A stretch of DNA of 49,202 nt from Spirochaetales bacterium (GTDB taxonomy: Bacteria; Spirochaetota; Spirochaetia; SZUA-6; JAFGRV01). Below, piece by piece: positions 33,842 to 42,395 of this stretch (its first letter is position 1; each line of letters begins with the position of its first letter). The notes beneath the pieces were generated by a model. That model saw only the letters and a list, made by a program, of their open reading frames with translations. It had not been told where the DNA came from and ran no database searches. The stretch is taken from contig JAFGRV010000402.1 of NCBI GenBank assembly GCA_016934975.1, forward strand, positions 1 through 49,202, in the 5' to 3' direction. The translations under genes were made by a program, and so were the position numbers.

Positions 33842-35071
33842 GTGACTGATTTAGAAAAGATTTTTCAAGTAATCGAAAAAAACAGAAACAATATGATAAC
33901 CTTACAGAAGGAGCTTACGAAAGTACCTGCCATGGCGCCTCAAAATGGAGGAGACGGAGAGTGGGAAAAAAGCCAGGTCCTTATGCAATGGCTGGACAAG
34001 TGCGGAATACCTAATGTCGAAAGAATAAACGCGATTGATGAGCGTGTCAGTTCAGGTCGCAGACCGAATATTATCGCTACAATTCCGGGAGAATCAACGG
34101 ATAAAACATTCTGGATAATGACACATCTCGATGTTGTGCCGCCGGGCGATACAAAATTATGGGATTCGGATCCCTTTACTGTCATAGAAAAAAAAGGCTG
34201 TCTTATCGGACGGGGAGTGGAAGATAATCAACAAAGTCTTATAGCGTCACTTTATGCGGCTGCATCGATATTGGAAGCAGGATTTATGCCCCATTATACG
34301 GTTAAGCTTCTTTTTGTTGCAGATGAAGAGACAGGGTCTGAATATGGTATTAAATATCTTTTAGACAATTATAAACTCTTTCGCAAAAAAGACTTTATCT
34401 TAGTACCGGATGGCGGAAATGAACAAGGGACAATGATAGAGATCGCTGAAAAGAGCATCCTCTGGTTACAATTCCGTACAGTCGGAAGACAGTGTCATGC
34501 ATCAGCCCCGGATCACGGAATTAATGCCTTTTTAGCGGCTTCCGAGCTTGTATTACAATTGAACAAGCTCAATGAAGAATATAAAGAAGAAGACCCGATA
34601 TTCGATCCGCCGGTTTCCACGTTTTCACCTACAAAGAAAGAGGCAAATGTGCCGAATGTAAATACAATCCCGGGGGATGATATTTTCTACATGGATTGCC
34701 GGATTCTCCCGTCAATCGATCTGGATCAAGTATTGCAGAGAATCACGGAAATCATGAGCCACATCGACAAAAAATACGGAGTTCAATCAGCCTATACAAT
34801 TATTCAAAGGGCTTCCTCCCCTGCAACCCCGGCTGATGCTCCGATTGTCCACACCCTCAAGCATGCGATTAAAAATATCTACAATGTCGAGGGTAAAGAA
34901 AAAGGTATCGGCGGTGGTACTGTGGCAGCGCCTTTACGAAGGAAAGGGTATGATACTGTTGTCTGGTCTAAAATAGACGATACGGCACATTCCCCGAATG
35001 AATACTGTGTTATCGATAATATGGTCGGTGATTCAAAAGTAATGGCAGATATAATGATGAAAGGCATTTAA
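33842..35071 (+). CDS. M20-family metallopeptidase
   Basis: A 409-residue protein starting with GTG behind GGAG at 6 nt. The di-zinc site of M20 enzymes is intact: H95-x-D97 (THLDVVPPG), bridging D128 (GRGVEDNQQ), catalytic E162 with E163 (ADEETGSEYG), D190 (VPDGGN) and H383 (DTAHSPNEY). A lid or dimerisation domain lies between about 200 and 320. The group includes ArgE/DapE deacylases and dipeptidases. The E-x-Q-variant GRGVEDNQQ and overall length fit a peptidase or diaminopimelate-type deacylase; the substrate cannot be assigned. Confidence 0.9.
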   Translation: MTDLEKIFQVIEKNRNNMITLQKELTKVPAMAPQNGGDGEWEKSQVLMQWLDKCGIPNVERINAIDERVSSGRRPNIIATIPGESTDKTFWIMTHLDVVPPGDTKLWDSDPFTVIEKKGCLIGRGVEDNQQSLIASLYAAASILEAGFMPHYTVKLLFVADEETGSEYGIKYLLDNYKLFRKKDFILVPDGGNEQGTMIEIAEKSILWLQFRTVGRQCHASAPDHGINAFLAASELVLQLNKLNEEYKEEDPIFDPPVSTFSPTKKEANVPNVNTIPGDDIFYMDCRILPSIDLDQVLQRITEIMSHIDKKYGVQSAYTIIQRASSPATPADAPIVHTLKHAIKNIYNVEGKEKGIGGGTVAAPLRRKGYDTVVWSKIDDTAHSPNEYCVIDNMVGDSKVMADIMMKGI

Positions 35072-35235
35072 TTGTCCGGGAATTTCGATTTTTCTATAAT
35101 CTAACAAGAATTATATTCAAAGACAAAAAAGTATGGACTTTTGTACGTACTTTCAGGTTGATTTATCAGTAGTTGTTGTAGTGTGAATAATTTTAATTAA
35201 CCTTGAGTCAGTTTATTTTAAACTTTGTTCCTAAA
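35072..35235. other. Short convergent spacer
   Basis: AT-rich spacer between the peptidase and the toxin-antitoxin pair; no terminator hairpin was recognised. Confidence 0.3.
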
Positions 35236-35463
35236 TCAGCCTGCTTTTGAATTGCTCTTCCATGCAATTTTAGGTCTTAAATGACGAGTTGCACAATCAG
35301 CTAAAAATAGATTAATCAAATTTTGATACGGAATTCCCGTTTCGTTGGATAATTCCTTAAAATAATTGATTGTTTCAATATCAAGACGAATCGATATTTG
35401 TTGTTTTAGCTTTTTTGTGTATGGATTCTTAATTGAATTTGAAAAATCATATCCTTCTTTCAT
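35236..35463 (-). CDS. brnA: BrnA-like antitoxin
   Basis: A 75-residue protein with a basic N-terminus and a ribbon-helix-helix-type body: QISIRLDIETINYFKELSNETGIPYQNLINLFLADC. The pattern fits BrnA/CopG-like antitoxins, which neutralise the toxin and bind the operon operator as dimers. It overlaps the upstream toxin gene by 4 nt (ATGA), so the two are translationally coupled, with the toxin first as usual for brnTA systems. Confidence 0.8.
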   Translation of the reverse strand: MKEGYDFSNSIKNPYTKKLKQQISIRLDIETINYFKELSNETGIPYQNLINLFLADCATRHLRPKIAWKSNSKAG

Positions 35464-35750
35464 AATATACCTCCATAATATTGTGATTCATGTTTATTTG
35501 CTTGCCGAGCAGATATTATTCTTATAATTTCTTGTTTTTTACGATAACAATGAGATACTATTATTAATCTCAATTTATAACTTAATCCCAAAAGGATGTA
35601 TCTATCTTCATTTTCCAAATGGTCCGGATCATAGATGACTCTTGCATTACAATCATAAAATGCAGTTTTTGCTTCCTCAAAAGTTATGCCATGTTTACGG
35701 ATATTTGAATGTTCTTTTTTTTGATCCCATTCAAATTGTATATATTTCAT
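35460..35750 (-). CDS. brnT: BrnT-like ribonuclease toxin
   Basis: A 96-residue protein of the BrnT/RelE-like fold. Characteristic segments: FEWDQKKEHSNIRKHGITFEEAKTAF at the start, VIYDPDHLENEDRYILLGLSYKLRLIIVSHCYR in the middle, and IIRIISARQANKHE near the end, which contains the catalytic R and basic residues of the family. BrnT cleaves mRNA and stops growth until neutralised by BrnA. No Shine-Dalgarno sequence precedes the ATG, and the predicted transcription start falls on or next to the start codon, so the mRNA may be leaderless. Confidence 0.9.
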   Translation of the reverse strand: MKYIQFEWDQKKEHSNIRKHGITFEEAKTAFYDCNARVIYDPDHLENEDRYILLGLSYKLRLIIVSHCYRKKQEIIRIISARQANKHESQYYGGIL

Positions 35751-35756
35751 AATTAT

Positions 35757-35785
35757 ATTGTATATACAATTTTAATTATTGTCAA
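35757..35785 (-). promoter_or_regulatory. Promoter and operator palindrome of brnTA
   Basis: TTGACA (35785-35780) and TACAAT (35762-35757) are 17 nt apart on the minus strand. A perfect 14-bp palindrome ATTGTATATACAAT (35757-35770) covers the -10 element and is the likely autoregulation operator. Confidence 0.65.
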
Positions 35786-35857
35786 GAAAAGAAAGCGGTA
35801 GTATTTTTTTGATTTGGTAAAAGGCAATTCTTTAGTTAGTTTGTTATGAGTATTTCT

Positions 35858-36754
35858 TTATTGTTGAGGATCAATAATGATAAGAATTCTCCCCTGCTGG
35901 AGCATTTTCCTGTTTTTTTCGCTGGTTAAGAGTTTTTTAACAACTTCATTGGAAAGGGTAAGATCACAATTATTTTTTCCGAATACCTGATGTGCCATTG
36001 TCTTTAAGGGATAGAGACCGGTCCTCTTTATAAACTCACTCTCCCCGGTGGTTTCCGCATATGCTACCATGCCCCATTTTTTAAGATAACCGGGATCACA
36101 CATCCATTTATCCAATACGATGTTCGTTTCCTCGTCATAGAGAACAGGAAAAAGAGCAGGCTCTACAGATACACGTTTATTGGTACCATACGAAAGATAT
36201 GTGCCTTTTGCATAAATAATGAGTCCGGTGTACTCCATGGTCGGAATAAATCCGATTTCCTTATTAAGAGGTTCAGGGTAATCATGATGCAAAAACAGGG
36301 AAATAATCCCTTTTTCCGAATAAACGGGAAAAGAATAATAGACAAAGGTTTGTTTAAAATCTTGTGATTGATATGCTCCTTCGTGTAAACCATATATATA
36401 AAAATTCTTAAGAGAACGGATACTATCGGCTTTTTCAATCACCAGATCACGAATGGTATGTGCCGAATCAACATATATATCCAGGACAGAATTAAGAAAA
36501 ATATCCGGTAATTTTTCCCGTATATATCTCTCTACCAGATATTTATTATCCGGGGTAAAATTTTGTTTTATATCATTCTGTTTTACTATTTTTACATGGA
36601 GGATTCCATTCCACCAATCAATTGTTCTTTCCAGGGAAATCTCGCTTTCATCGGGTAAGGAAAGACGAGTACTCGTGCTTTCATCTGCCGTAAGAGTAAC
36701 AGCGATAAAAGACAGAAAGACAAGGATAATAAATAAAACAAATTTTTTATTCAC
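35858..36754 (-). CDS. Secreted protein of unknown function
   Basis: A 298-residue protein with an N-terminal signal peptide (KKFVLFIILVFLSFIAVTLTADE) cleavable after Ala-Asp or nearby. The mature part contains RYIREKLPDIFLNSVLDIYVDSAHTIRDLV and an aromatic middle region; the end (LLTSEKNRKMLQQGRILIIIDPQQ) resembles a secretion-associated tail. I do not recognise the family. The start is GTG, with no good ribosome site, although AAAAGG lies close. It follows the HPr fusion gene on the same strand by 85 nt and may be co-transcribed with it. Confidence 0.6.
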   Translation of the reverse strand: MNKKFVLFIILVFLSFIAVTLTADESTSTRLSLPDESEISLERTIDWWNGILHVKIVKQNDIKQNFTPDNKYLVERYIREKLPDIFLNSVLDIYVDSAHTIRDLVIEKADSIRSLKNFYIYGLHEGAYQSQDFKQTFVYYSFPVYSEKGIISLFLHHDYPEPLNKEIGFIPTMEYTGLIIYAKGTYLSYGTNKRVSVEPALFPVLYDEETNIVLDKWMCDPGYLKKWGMVAYAETTGESEFIKRTGLYPLKTMAHQVFGKNNCDLTLSNEVVKKLLTSEKNRKMLQQGRILIIIDPQQ

Positions 36755-36839
36755 CTTTTATTTTTTCGGCTCCTGAAGGATGAAATGTATTAAAATCTTT
36801 CTTAATGAGACCATAATTGCGGAGTGCAGACATCAGCTC

Positions 36840-37469
36840 TTAAACACAGGTTTTACAGCCATTATTTACAAAGACTTCTATCGCCTTAATCGCTTTTTCC
36901 GCATCCTTCCCGGTGGCGATAAACTCCAGAGCCTCACCTTTGCATGCGGCAAGGGTAAGAATCCCGAGAACTGATTTTACATTCATGTATTTCTTCCCAT
37001 TAAGAATAAAATTGTAATGCTCCATGCCATCTTTATGCACATAGACATCACAATCAAACTTACTGGTGAGGGTTGCAAGGGTTGATGAGGGCCTCATATG
37101 CAAACCTTTCGCATTTTGAACGACAGTTTGTGTTGATAAAAATCCGTTTTCCTGCAAGGATTCTTTTTCCTGTCTCCAGATATGAGCATAAATACCCATC
37201 CATTCTTCCGCGGCATCATTCTCACTTAATGTATATCCCGCCTCCTGAGACCTTGTCTGCATATATTTTTTTATCTCTTCGAGCTGCTCGTAATTCTCTT
37301 TCTTCTGCTTTTCCTTAATCCAGGTATCTTTATAATGGCTTACAAAATCCTTGATCGCATCTTCTATGCTTACTTCCTGTCCCTGCTTTTGTGACATGAA
37401 ATATTTATGATCCTCGATCGCTTTAAGTTCCGCCGGAGAAAGATCAATTTCTTTAATAGTACTAAACAA
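36840..37469 (-). CDS. HPr-like protein with an N-terminal helical domain
   Basis: The start is set at TTG 37469 because GGGGAGG lies 7 nt upstream; the ATG at 37505 has only AGG. The protein is then 209 residues. Residues 1-105 are an unrecognised, strongly helical, charged domain (DLSPAELKAIEDHKYFMSQKQ, DAIKDFVSHYKDTWIKEKQKK). The C-terminal 90 residues are an HPr domain with the phospho-acceptor His at 124 (KGLHMRPSS) and the regulatory Ser at 166 (NVKSVLGILTLAACKGE). No PTS genes are nearby. Fusion of HPr to a sensing or binding domain suggests a regulatory role. The last residues GCKTCV carry a CxxC-like pair. Confidence 0.8.
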   Translation of the reverse strand: MFSTIKEIDLSPAELKAIEDHKYFMSQKQGQEVSIEDAIKDFVSHYKDTWIKEKQKKENYEQLEEIKKYMQTRSQEAGYTLSENDAAEEWMGIYAHIWRQEKESLQENGFLSTQTVVQNAKGLHMRPSSTLATLTSKFDCDVYVHKDGMEHYNFILNGKKYMNVKSVLGILTLAACKGEALEFIATGKDAEKAIKAIEVFVNNGCKTCV

Positions 37470-37854
37470 CTTGCTACCTCCCCACAGGTCTACAACATTT
37501 TCCATAGTTGCCTGTGTTTAAGGACTTCCTCTAATCTTAAATTTAACACATTTTTATCATAAAAAACCAGTATCTTCTATAACAATGATCGGATTTTTCA
37601 TGAAATGTAATAAATTAAATTGCATTAAATATTATTCTGTTACCCGGCCAGGTACTTTAAATATGTTTTTTTAATAATCTCATCTCATTCTATTTACAAT
37701 CAAGTGACAAAAATCCTTTTCACTGTTAAAATATACTCAAAATAGTAAAAAAAGTGAATAAAATTATAAAAGAGATTTGTGCAAAAAAATATCAATTATA
37801 TCAATTAATAATAGATTTTTGCAGAGGCTCATAAAGAGGTAAAATCAAGAAGAA
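37470..37854. other. Divergent intergenic region
   Basis: AT-rich DNA between the HPr fusion and the radical SAM gene. A plus-strand promoter candidate is GTGACA (37704-37709) and TAAAAT (37727-37732), 17 nt apart. No repeats or small genes stand out. Confidence 0.4.
37704..37732 (+). promoter_or_regulatory. Promoter candidate of the B12-type radical SAM gene
   Basis: GTGACA and TAAAAT with a 17-nt spacer; the leader would be about 115 nt. Confidence 0.35.
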
Positions 37855-39393
37855 ATGAAAGCAGTTATTGTTATTCCGCCACTCCATGATTTCTATTTTA
37901 CACCCCACAGATTTTCCGGTTTAGGCCCCTTAAGCCTTGCCCGGATACTAAAAGATCAGAAAATTGATATCGAGTACATAAATCTCCCCCTTTTACATAA
38001 AAAAGGAACAAGGATCGGGATTCCATCACTACTTTCCTACCTCACTCCTTACGTTCTCCGGAATGAAACCGGGAAGCTCTCTTTTTTTACCCAGTATCAT
38101 CATTACGGACCGGGTTTTAGGGACTCCGCGGCTCTCATCACTTCGAAACACCCCTCTCTGGTCTTTATTTCATGTTTTGCTTTCTGTTACGGAGATCAAA
38201 CCCTGAGCTTATGCACGGAAATAAAGAAAAGAAATCCCGGACTTCCGGTGATTGTTGGCGGTCCGGGGGTGAGTGTCTATCCGGAGTATTTTTTACAGGA
38301 TACAAACATAGATTTCATTCTTACAGGAGATGCGGAGGTAAGCGTTCCCTTGTTTATAAAAGCTTTTTGTCACAAGGAAATTCCTTTTTCAGATGTACCA
38401 AATCTCATCCGGCAGGAAAACCGGCACATTTCCTCTAGCGGGATCAAAAAAAAGGGCAAAAGTGAGGAATTACTCTTCACATGGGCAGCCACAGCCGAAA
38501 CGAAAAAGAAGCTATATATCTCCACAAGTCTTATGAGAGGATGTACAAAAAAATGCCGTTTTTGCACTCATTGGGCGGAAAATGAAGTGAGAACAATTCC
38601 TGAAAAAAATATTATTTCGGGAATCGAAGATATAAAAAAAGAAACAGCAGGTAAAGAAAAAGAGATTTCACTCATTTTTGAGGATGATAATCTTCTTCTA
38701 AAACCGGATTATTTCTTTACAATATTATCACATTTTAAAAAACAACTTTCCATGAACTCTTTTTTTGTTGAACCCGGAATTGATTATACCCTTCTTACCC
38801 CTGAATTATTAAAAAAACTCATTCATTGTGGTCTTAAAAGAATCAACATCTCTCTCGGATCCACAAATACCGCGATACTTACCGCGGAAAAACGAACTTT
38901 TAACCTTTCATTGTATGAAAAGTTAATGACTATACTTAAAGAAAAAAACATCCCATCAATTACCTACTTTATTTGCGGATTTATCGGGGATACAAAAGAA
39001 ATTGTGGCTCAAAATCTTGCATATATTTCACAAAAACCGACACTCTGCGGAATCTCTTTGTTTTATCCCGTACCCGGTCTTCCGGATTTTCAGGATTATT
39101 CCCTGTTTCCCACCGGATCTTCCAATAAATGCGCCGGATCATCAGCATATCCATGGAATAATTCTCTTTCTACGGAAACACTTGTCACGGCGTTCCGGCT
39201 CAGCAGATACGGTAATTTCCTCAAGCAAGACCCGTCAACCATAGGTGAGGAAGAGCTGCTTGCTATCATAAAGAAGAATAAACAATTGCATACCATAATA
39301 AAAGAAAAAAATAAAAAACGAATTATCAGGGTTCCGAATACGGACAGGGAACTTGAGTATCTTTATTTTAATTTCATGGGAAAAAGCACGTAA
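37855..39393 (+). CDS. Radical SAM protein with N-terminal B12-binding-type domain
   Basis: A 512-residue protein. Residues 1-185 form a Rossmann-like domain of the cobalamin-binding type (PPLHDFYFTPHRFSGLGPLSLARIL, PVIVGGPGVSVYPEYFL, DFILTGDAEVSVPLF), but the DxHxxG motif that provides the lower cobalt ligand is missing, so B12 binding would be base-off without that His or absent. The radical SAM core has CxxxCxxC at C230/C234/C237 (CTKKCRFC) and a GFIGDT segment. Related proteins are methyltransferases or ring-forming enzymes for diverse substrates, here unknown. It stands alone. Confidence 0.85.
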   Translation: MKAVIVIPPLHDFYFTPHRFSGLGPLSLARILKDQKIDIEYINLPLLHKKGTRIGIPSLLSYLTPYVLRNETGKLSFFTQYHHYGPGFRDSAALITSKHPSLVFISCFAFCYGDQTLSLCTEIKKRNPGLPVIVGGPGVSVYPEYFLQDTNIDFILTGDAEVSVPLFIKAFCHKEIPFSDVPNLIRQENRHISSSGIKKKGKSEELLFTWAATAETKKKLYISTSLMRGCTKKCRFCTHWAENEVRTIPEKNIISGIEDIKKETAGKEKEISLIFEDDNLLLKPDYFFTILSHFKKQLSMNSFFVEPGIDYTLLTPELLKKLIHCGLKRINISLGSTNTAILTAEKRTFNLSLYEKLMTILKEKNIPSITYFICGFIGDTKEIVAQNLAYISQKPTLCGISLFYPVPGLPDFQDYSLFPTGSSNKCAGSSAYPWNNSLSTETLVTAFRLSRYGNFLKQDPSTIGEEELLAIIKKNKQLHTIIKEKNKKRIIRVPNTDRELEYLYFNFMGKST

Positions 39394-39639
39394 TAAACAA
39401 TTTATAATTTTACTCATCCCGCTAAAAAAAATAGTCTTGACAGAATGAACCTGAATGCATAGGGTTAATAGTATGTAAGCTAAACAATATTTTCGAAGGG
39501 CTTTGTATAATTAATGTGTGTTCTTTATTGCTAAAGTTTGTTTTTTATTACTAAGATGTGGTCTTTCTTACGAAACAACAAAATATACGGAAAATAGTAA
39601 CGAAAGAATAACACAAGGACGATATAAAAGGAGTATGTA
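39394..39639. other. Upstream region of the NMT1-OmpA/vWA/TelA operon
   Basis: AT-rich. A perfect TTGACA (39437-39442) is followed 17 nt later by TAGGGT (39460-39465), a weak -10. The only small frame worth noting lies at 39640-39744. Confidence 0.35.
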
Positions 39640-39744
39640 ATGTATACTCATTTCCTGCAATCTGAAAATTATTCGATATTTTTCAGGGACATCACATGCA
39701 GGTTATTACCAATAAGAAATCAAATTAAAATAAGGAGAATCTAA
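39640..39744 (+). CDS. Possible 34-residue leader peptide
   Basis: A small frame with AGGAG 8 nt upstream of its ATG ends in a TAA that overlaps the next start codon (TAATG). The product begins MYTHFLQSENYSIFF and is basic towards its end; no family is recognised. Overlap and spacing suggest it could couple translation of the first operon gene. It may be non-functional. Confidence 0.35.
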   Translation: MYTHFLQSENYSIFFRDITCRLLPIRNQIKIRRI

Positions 39745-41426
39745 TGAGAAAACAATTATTTTTAATATTTATTTTATTTCTGCTTATACCCATCATCCTT
39801 TCAGGTCAGACACTGGATCCTTTCAGCTCCAGGATTAAAATATCCCCCCAAAACTACAAATCGAGTTCCTGGCTCAGGGTTCCCCTTATCACCTGGGGTG
39901 CGGACATCGTCACTATTCAGGCAAATGGGGGGAAAACGAAAACAACATCAGGCTCTCCCTTCGATAAACAGGGGCTTAAAGTTGAAATTTTCAGGGAAGA
40001 TAATTTCCAGAAACAAGTAGAAATGTATTTAAAGGGGGAGATTGTTTTTTTACGGGGAACCATGGGGATGATTAATATGGCGGCAGATGTAACGGAAAAG
40101 AACAATAAAACAAAACAGGTTGTCATTTATCAGCATTCCTGGTCTGCCGGTGGGGATGCCCTGGTGGTAAAAGCGGGAATTCGAAGCATAAAGGACTTAA
40201 AAGGTAAGACAATCGCGATTCAAAGCTACGGCCCGCATGTGGATTATATGATGAAACTGTTAAGTGACGCAAACCTCTCTATCGGTGATGTCACTATTTT
40301 GTGGACAAAAGATCTTGTCGGTCCCGAAGGCGATACTCCCATGGCCAAATTTTATAAAAGTAATGTCCAGGCGGCATTTCTTATTACCCCCGATGCCCTT
40401 GCACTTTCATCGGACGGAACAGTCGGTACCGGCGCAGAGGATTCGGTGAAAGGGGCTAAAATCCTGCTCTCTACAAAAACGGCAAACCGGGTTATCAGTG
40501 ATGTCTATTCGGTGAGAAAGGATTTTTTTGACGCGAATAAGGACAAGGTCATGAAATTTGTCCATGCCCTCTTTATCGCGGAAGAAGAAGTAAGAGATAT
40601 TTTTAAGGATTCCAAGAACGCGGCATATAGAAATCTGATGACCAACGGAGGAACGATTTTATTGGACAGTGCGTCGGCGGGAGCAGATGTTGCTGGGTTA
40701 TACTATGATGCGGAACTCACCGGATTTAACGGGAATGTGAAATACTTTAAAGATACGACATACCCGAGAAATTTTACAAAACATACCGCTGAAATTCAGA
40801 AATCCTTTATCCAGTTAAAACTCTTAAGCAAATCAATAACTCTCAGTCAGGCGAACTGGAATTATACCGATTTCAAGAGCGGCCTGAAATATGCCGATGT
40901 AAAAGAGGCCTCCAAGTTTGATTCGGATCAGGTAACGGAAGTAATCGCAAAAAAACAGATGCAGGATACCCTGGATGAATCGGCTCTCTTTTCCTTTATG
41001 ATCTTTTTTAAACCGAATCAGAATACCTTTTCCGTCGACTTATACCAGAAGGAGTTTGACAAGGTAATTGAACTTTCCGCAACATACGGAGGGGCAATTA
41101 TTACCGTGGAAGGTCATTCCGATCCCATGGAATACTTGCGTAAAAAGAAACAAGGAGCACAACCTGTCGTCCTTAACCAGATAAAACAAGCGGCTAAGAA
41201 TTTAAGCTATTCACGGGCAAATGCCGTACGGGATGAAATAATCGGATATGCATCCCATCAGGGTATTACCCTGGATCCAAACCAATTTGCATCTATCGGA
41301 TATGGTATAACCAAACCATTGTATGAAAGTCCGAAAACCGAGGAACAGTGGTTATCTAATATGAGGGTAGAGTTTAAGTTAATCCAGGTAGAAGCAGAAT
41401 CGGACGTTTTTGTTCCGCTTGATTAA
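39744..41426 (+). CDS. Substrate-binding (NMT1-like)/OmpA fusion protein 1
   Basis: A 560-residue secreted protein. A signal peptide (KQLFLIFILFLLIPIILSG, 1-21) is followed by a periplasmic-binding domain of the NMT1/TauA type (about 45-320): IKDLKGKTIAIQSYGPHVDYMMKLLSDANL and the KVMKFVHALFIAEEEV helix are typical. The C-terminal 110 residues are an OmpA-like peptidoglycan-binding domain with TVEGHSDP (455-461), LSYSRANAVRDEI and NMRVEF (539-544, R541 conserved), preceded by a spacer. It should bind a ligand and the cell wall, so it is tethered and not a freely diffusing transport component; no ABC permease or ATPase is present. AAGGAG precedes the start. First gene of the five-gene operon. 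Confidence 0.85.
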   Translation: MRKQLFLIFILFLLIPIILSGQTLDPFSSRIKISPQNYKSSSWLRVPLITWGADIVTIQANGGKTKTTSGSPFDKQGLKVEIFREDNFQKQVEMYLKGEIVFLRGTMGMINMAADVTEKNNKTKQVVIYQHSWSAGGDALVVKAGIRSIKDLKGKTIAIQSYGPHVDYMMKLLSDANLSIGDVTILWTKDLVGPEGDTPMAKFYKSNVQAAFLITPDALALSSDGTVGTGAEDSVKGAKILLSTKTANRVISDVYSVRKDFFDANKDKVMKFVHALFIAEEEVRDIFKDSKNAAYRNLMTNGGTILLDSASAGADVAGLYYDAELTGFNGNVKYFKDTTYPRNFTKHTAEIQKSFIQLKLLSKSITLSQANWNYTDFKSGLKYADVKEASKFDSDQVTEVIAKKQMQDTLDESALFSFMIFFKPNQNTFSVDLYQKEFDKVIELSATYGGAIITVEGHSDPMEYLRKKKQGAQPVVLNQIKQAAKNLSYSRANAVRDEIIGYASHQGITLDPNQFASIGYGITKPLYESPKTEEQWLSNMRVEFKLIQVEAESDVFVPLD

Positions 41427-41445
41427 AGAAAGGAAGGGGTAAACT

Positions 41446-42210
41446 ATGAATAAAAATTCCGGAGGTATTGTTTTTCTTATTATCATTGGTATTATTGGAT
41501 TCATCATTATAAGTATTATTTTAGAAGAAAATGATGCAAATAATGTGAGTGTCACCACACCCTATGATACGGACGTGACGGAAACAGAGGCAACCCAGAC
41601 AGGATGGCCCCCTGGTATCGATAATCCGAACATGGAACTTGCGGAGAATAAACTGAAAAAGAACTACTATCTTATCCTTGACGGCTCGGGGAGTATGAGC
41701 GGGGAAAAAATGAAAACCGCGAAAAAGGCTTTAAGCAGGTTTATCAACCTTGTCCCGGATGACGCGAACATCGGGTTGGCGGTTTTTGATTCCGGAGGAC
41801 TTTCCGAGAGAGCGCCCCTTGGATCATCAAAGGAACAGCTCGTGAACCAGATACAGAGAGTTAATGCCAGCGGATACACTCCCCTGGAAAGTTCTTTAGC
41901 CCTGGCGTATAAACAGATAAATAAACAGGCTGCCCGGCAGTTGGGATACGGGGAGTATAATATTGTCGTTGTGACAGACGGTGAAGCGAGTGACGGAGAA
42001 GAACCGGGCCCTATTGTGAATGAAATATTACGTGAAAGCCCGGTGGTTATTCATACCATCGGATTTCAAATCGGGGAACAGCACTCCCTGAATCAACCCG
42101 GGAGAATTCTCTATAAATCGGCAAATAATCTTGAGGAACTGAGCGCCGGCCTTGGAGACGTCCTTGCGGAGATGGAAGATTTCAGTGTTACGGAATTTGA
42201 TGGAAATTGA
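41446..42210 (+). CDS. Membrane-anchored vWA protein
   Basis: A 254-residue protein with one N-terminal membrane helix (GIVFLIIIGIIGFIIISIIL, 7-26), an acidic linker and a vWA domain from residue 70. The MIDAS is complete: D79-x-S81-x-S83 (LDGSGSM), T145 (GYTPLESS) and D178 (VTDGEASDG), so metal-dependent ligand binding is expected. It begins 19 nt after fusion protein 1, behind GGAAGGGG. The vWA domain should face the periplasm and could bind one of the neighbouring fusion proteins. Not closely similar to the YfbK-like protein at 1.9-4.0 kb. Confidence 0.88.
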   Translation: MNKNSGGIVFLIIIGIIGFIIISIILEENDANNVSVTTPYDTDVTETEATQTGWPPGIDNPNMELAENKLKKNYYLILDGSGSMSGEKMKTAKKALSRFINLVPDDANIGLAVFDSGGLSERAPLGSSKEQLVNQIQRVNASGYTPLESSLALAYKQINKQAARQLGYGEYNIVVVTDGEASDGEEPGPIVNEILRESPVVIHTIGFQIGEQHSLNQPGRILYKSANNLEELSAGLGDVLAEMEDFSVTEFDGN

Positions 42211-42254
42211 TCCTGGAGTTTCGATTGTTTTTTGTTACTGTTCAGGTTTTTTGA

Positions 42255-42338
42255 AACCGCAGATGCACACGAATACACGCAAATATGAGGATCTATACTG
42301 TTTTTCTTATCTGCGTTCATCTGCGTGAATGTGCGGTT
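42255..42338. repeat. Imperfect inverted repeat between operon genes
   Basis: AACCGCAGATGCACACGAAT on the left and ATCTGCGTGAATGTGCGGTT on the right are imperfectly complementary, separated by a short AT-rich loop. The sequence resembles dispersed CGCAGATG-type intergenic repeats seen in many bacterial genomes. It would form a large hairpin in the operon mRNA. Confidence 0.5.
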
Positions 42339-42395
42339 CCATTTCCGAAGCTGAATGGATACAATTTTTTTTATAAATGAATATAAGGATTTAAT

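Noticed and set aside
33652..33849. 65-codon plus-strand frame before the M20 peptidase
   Set aside because: No ribosome site, no family resemblance, and it overlaps the GTG start of the peptidase.
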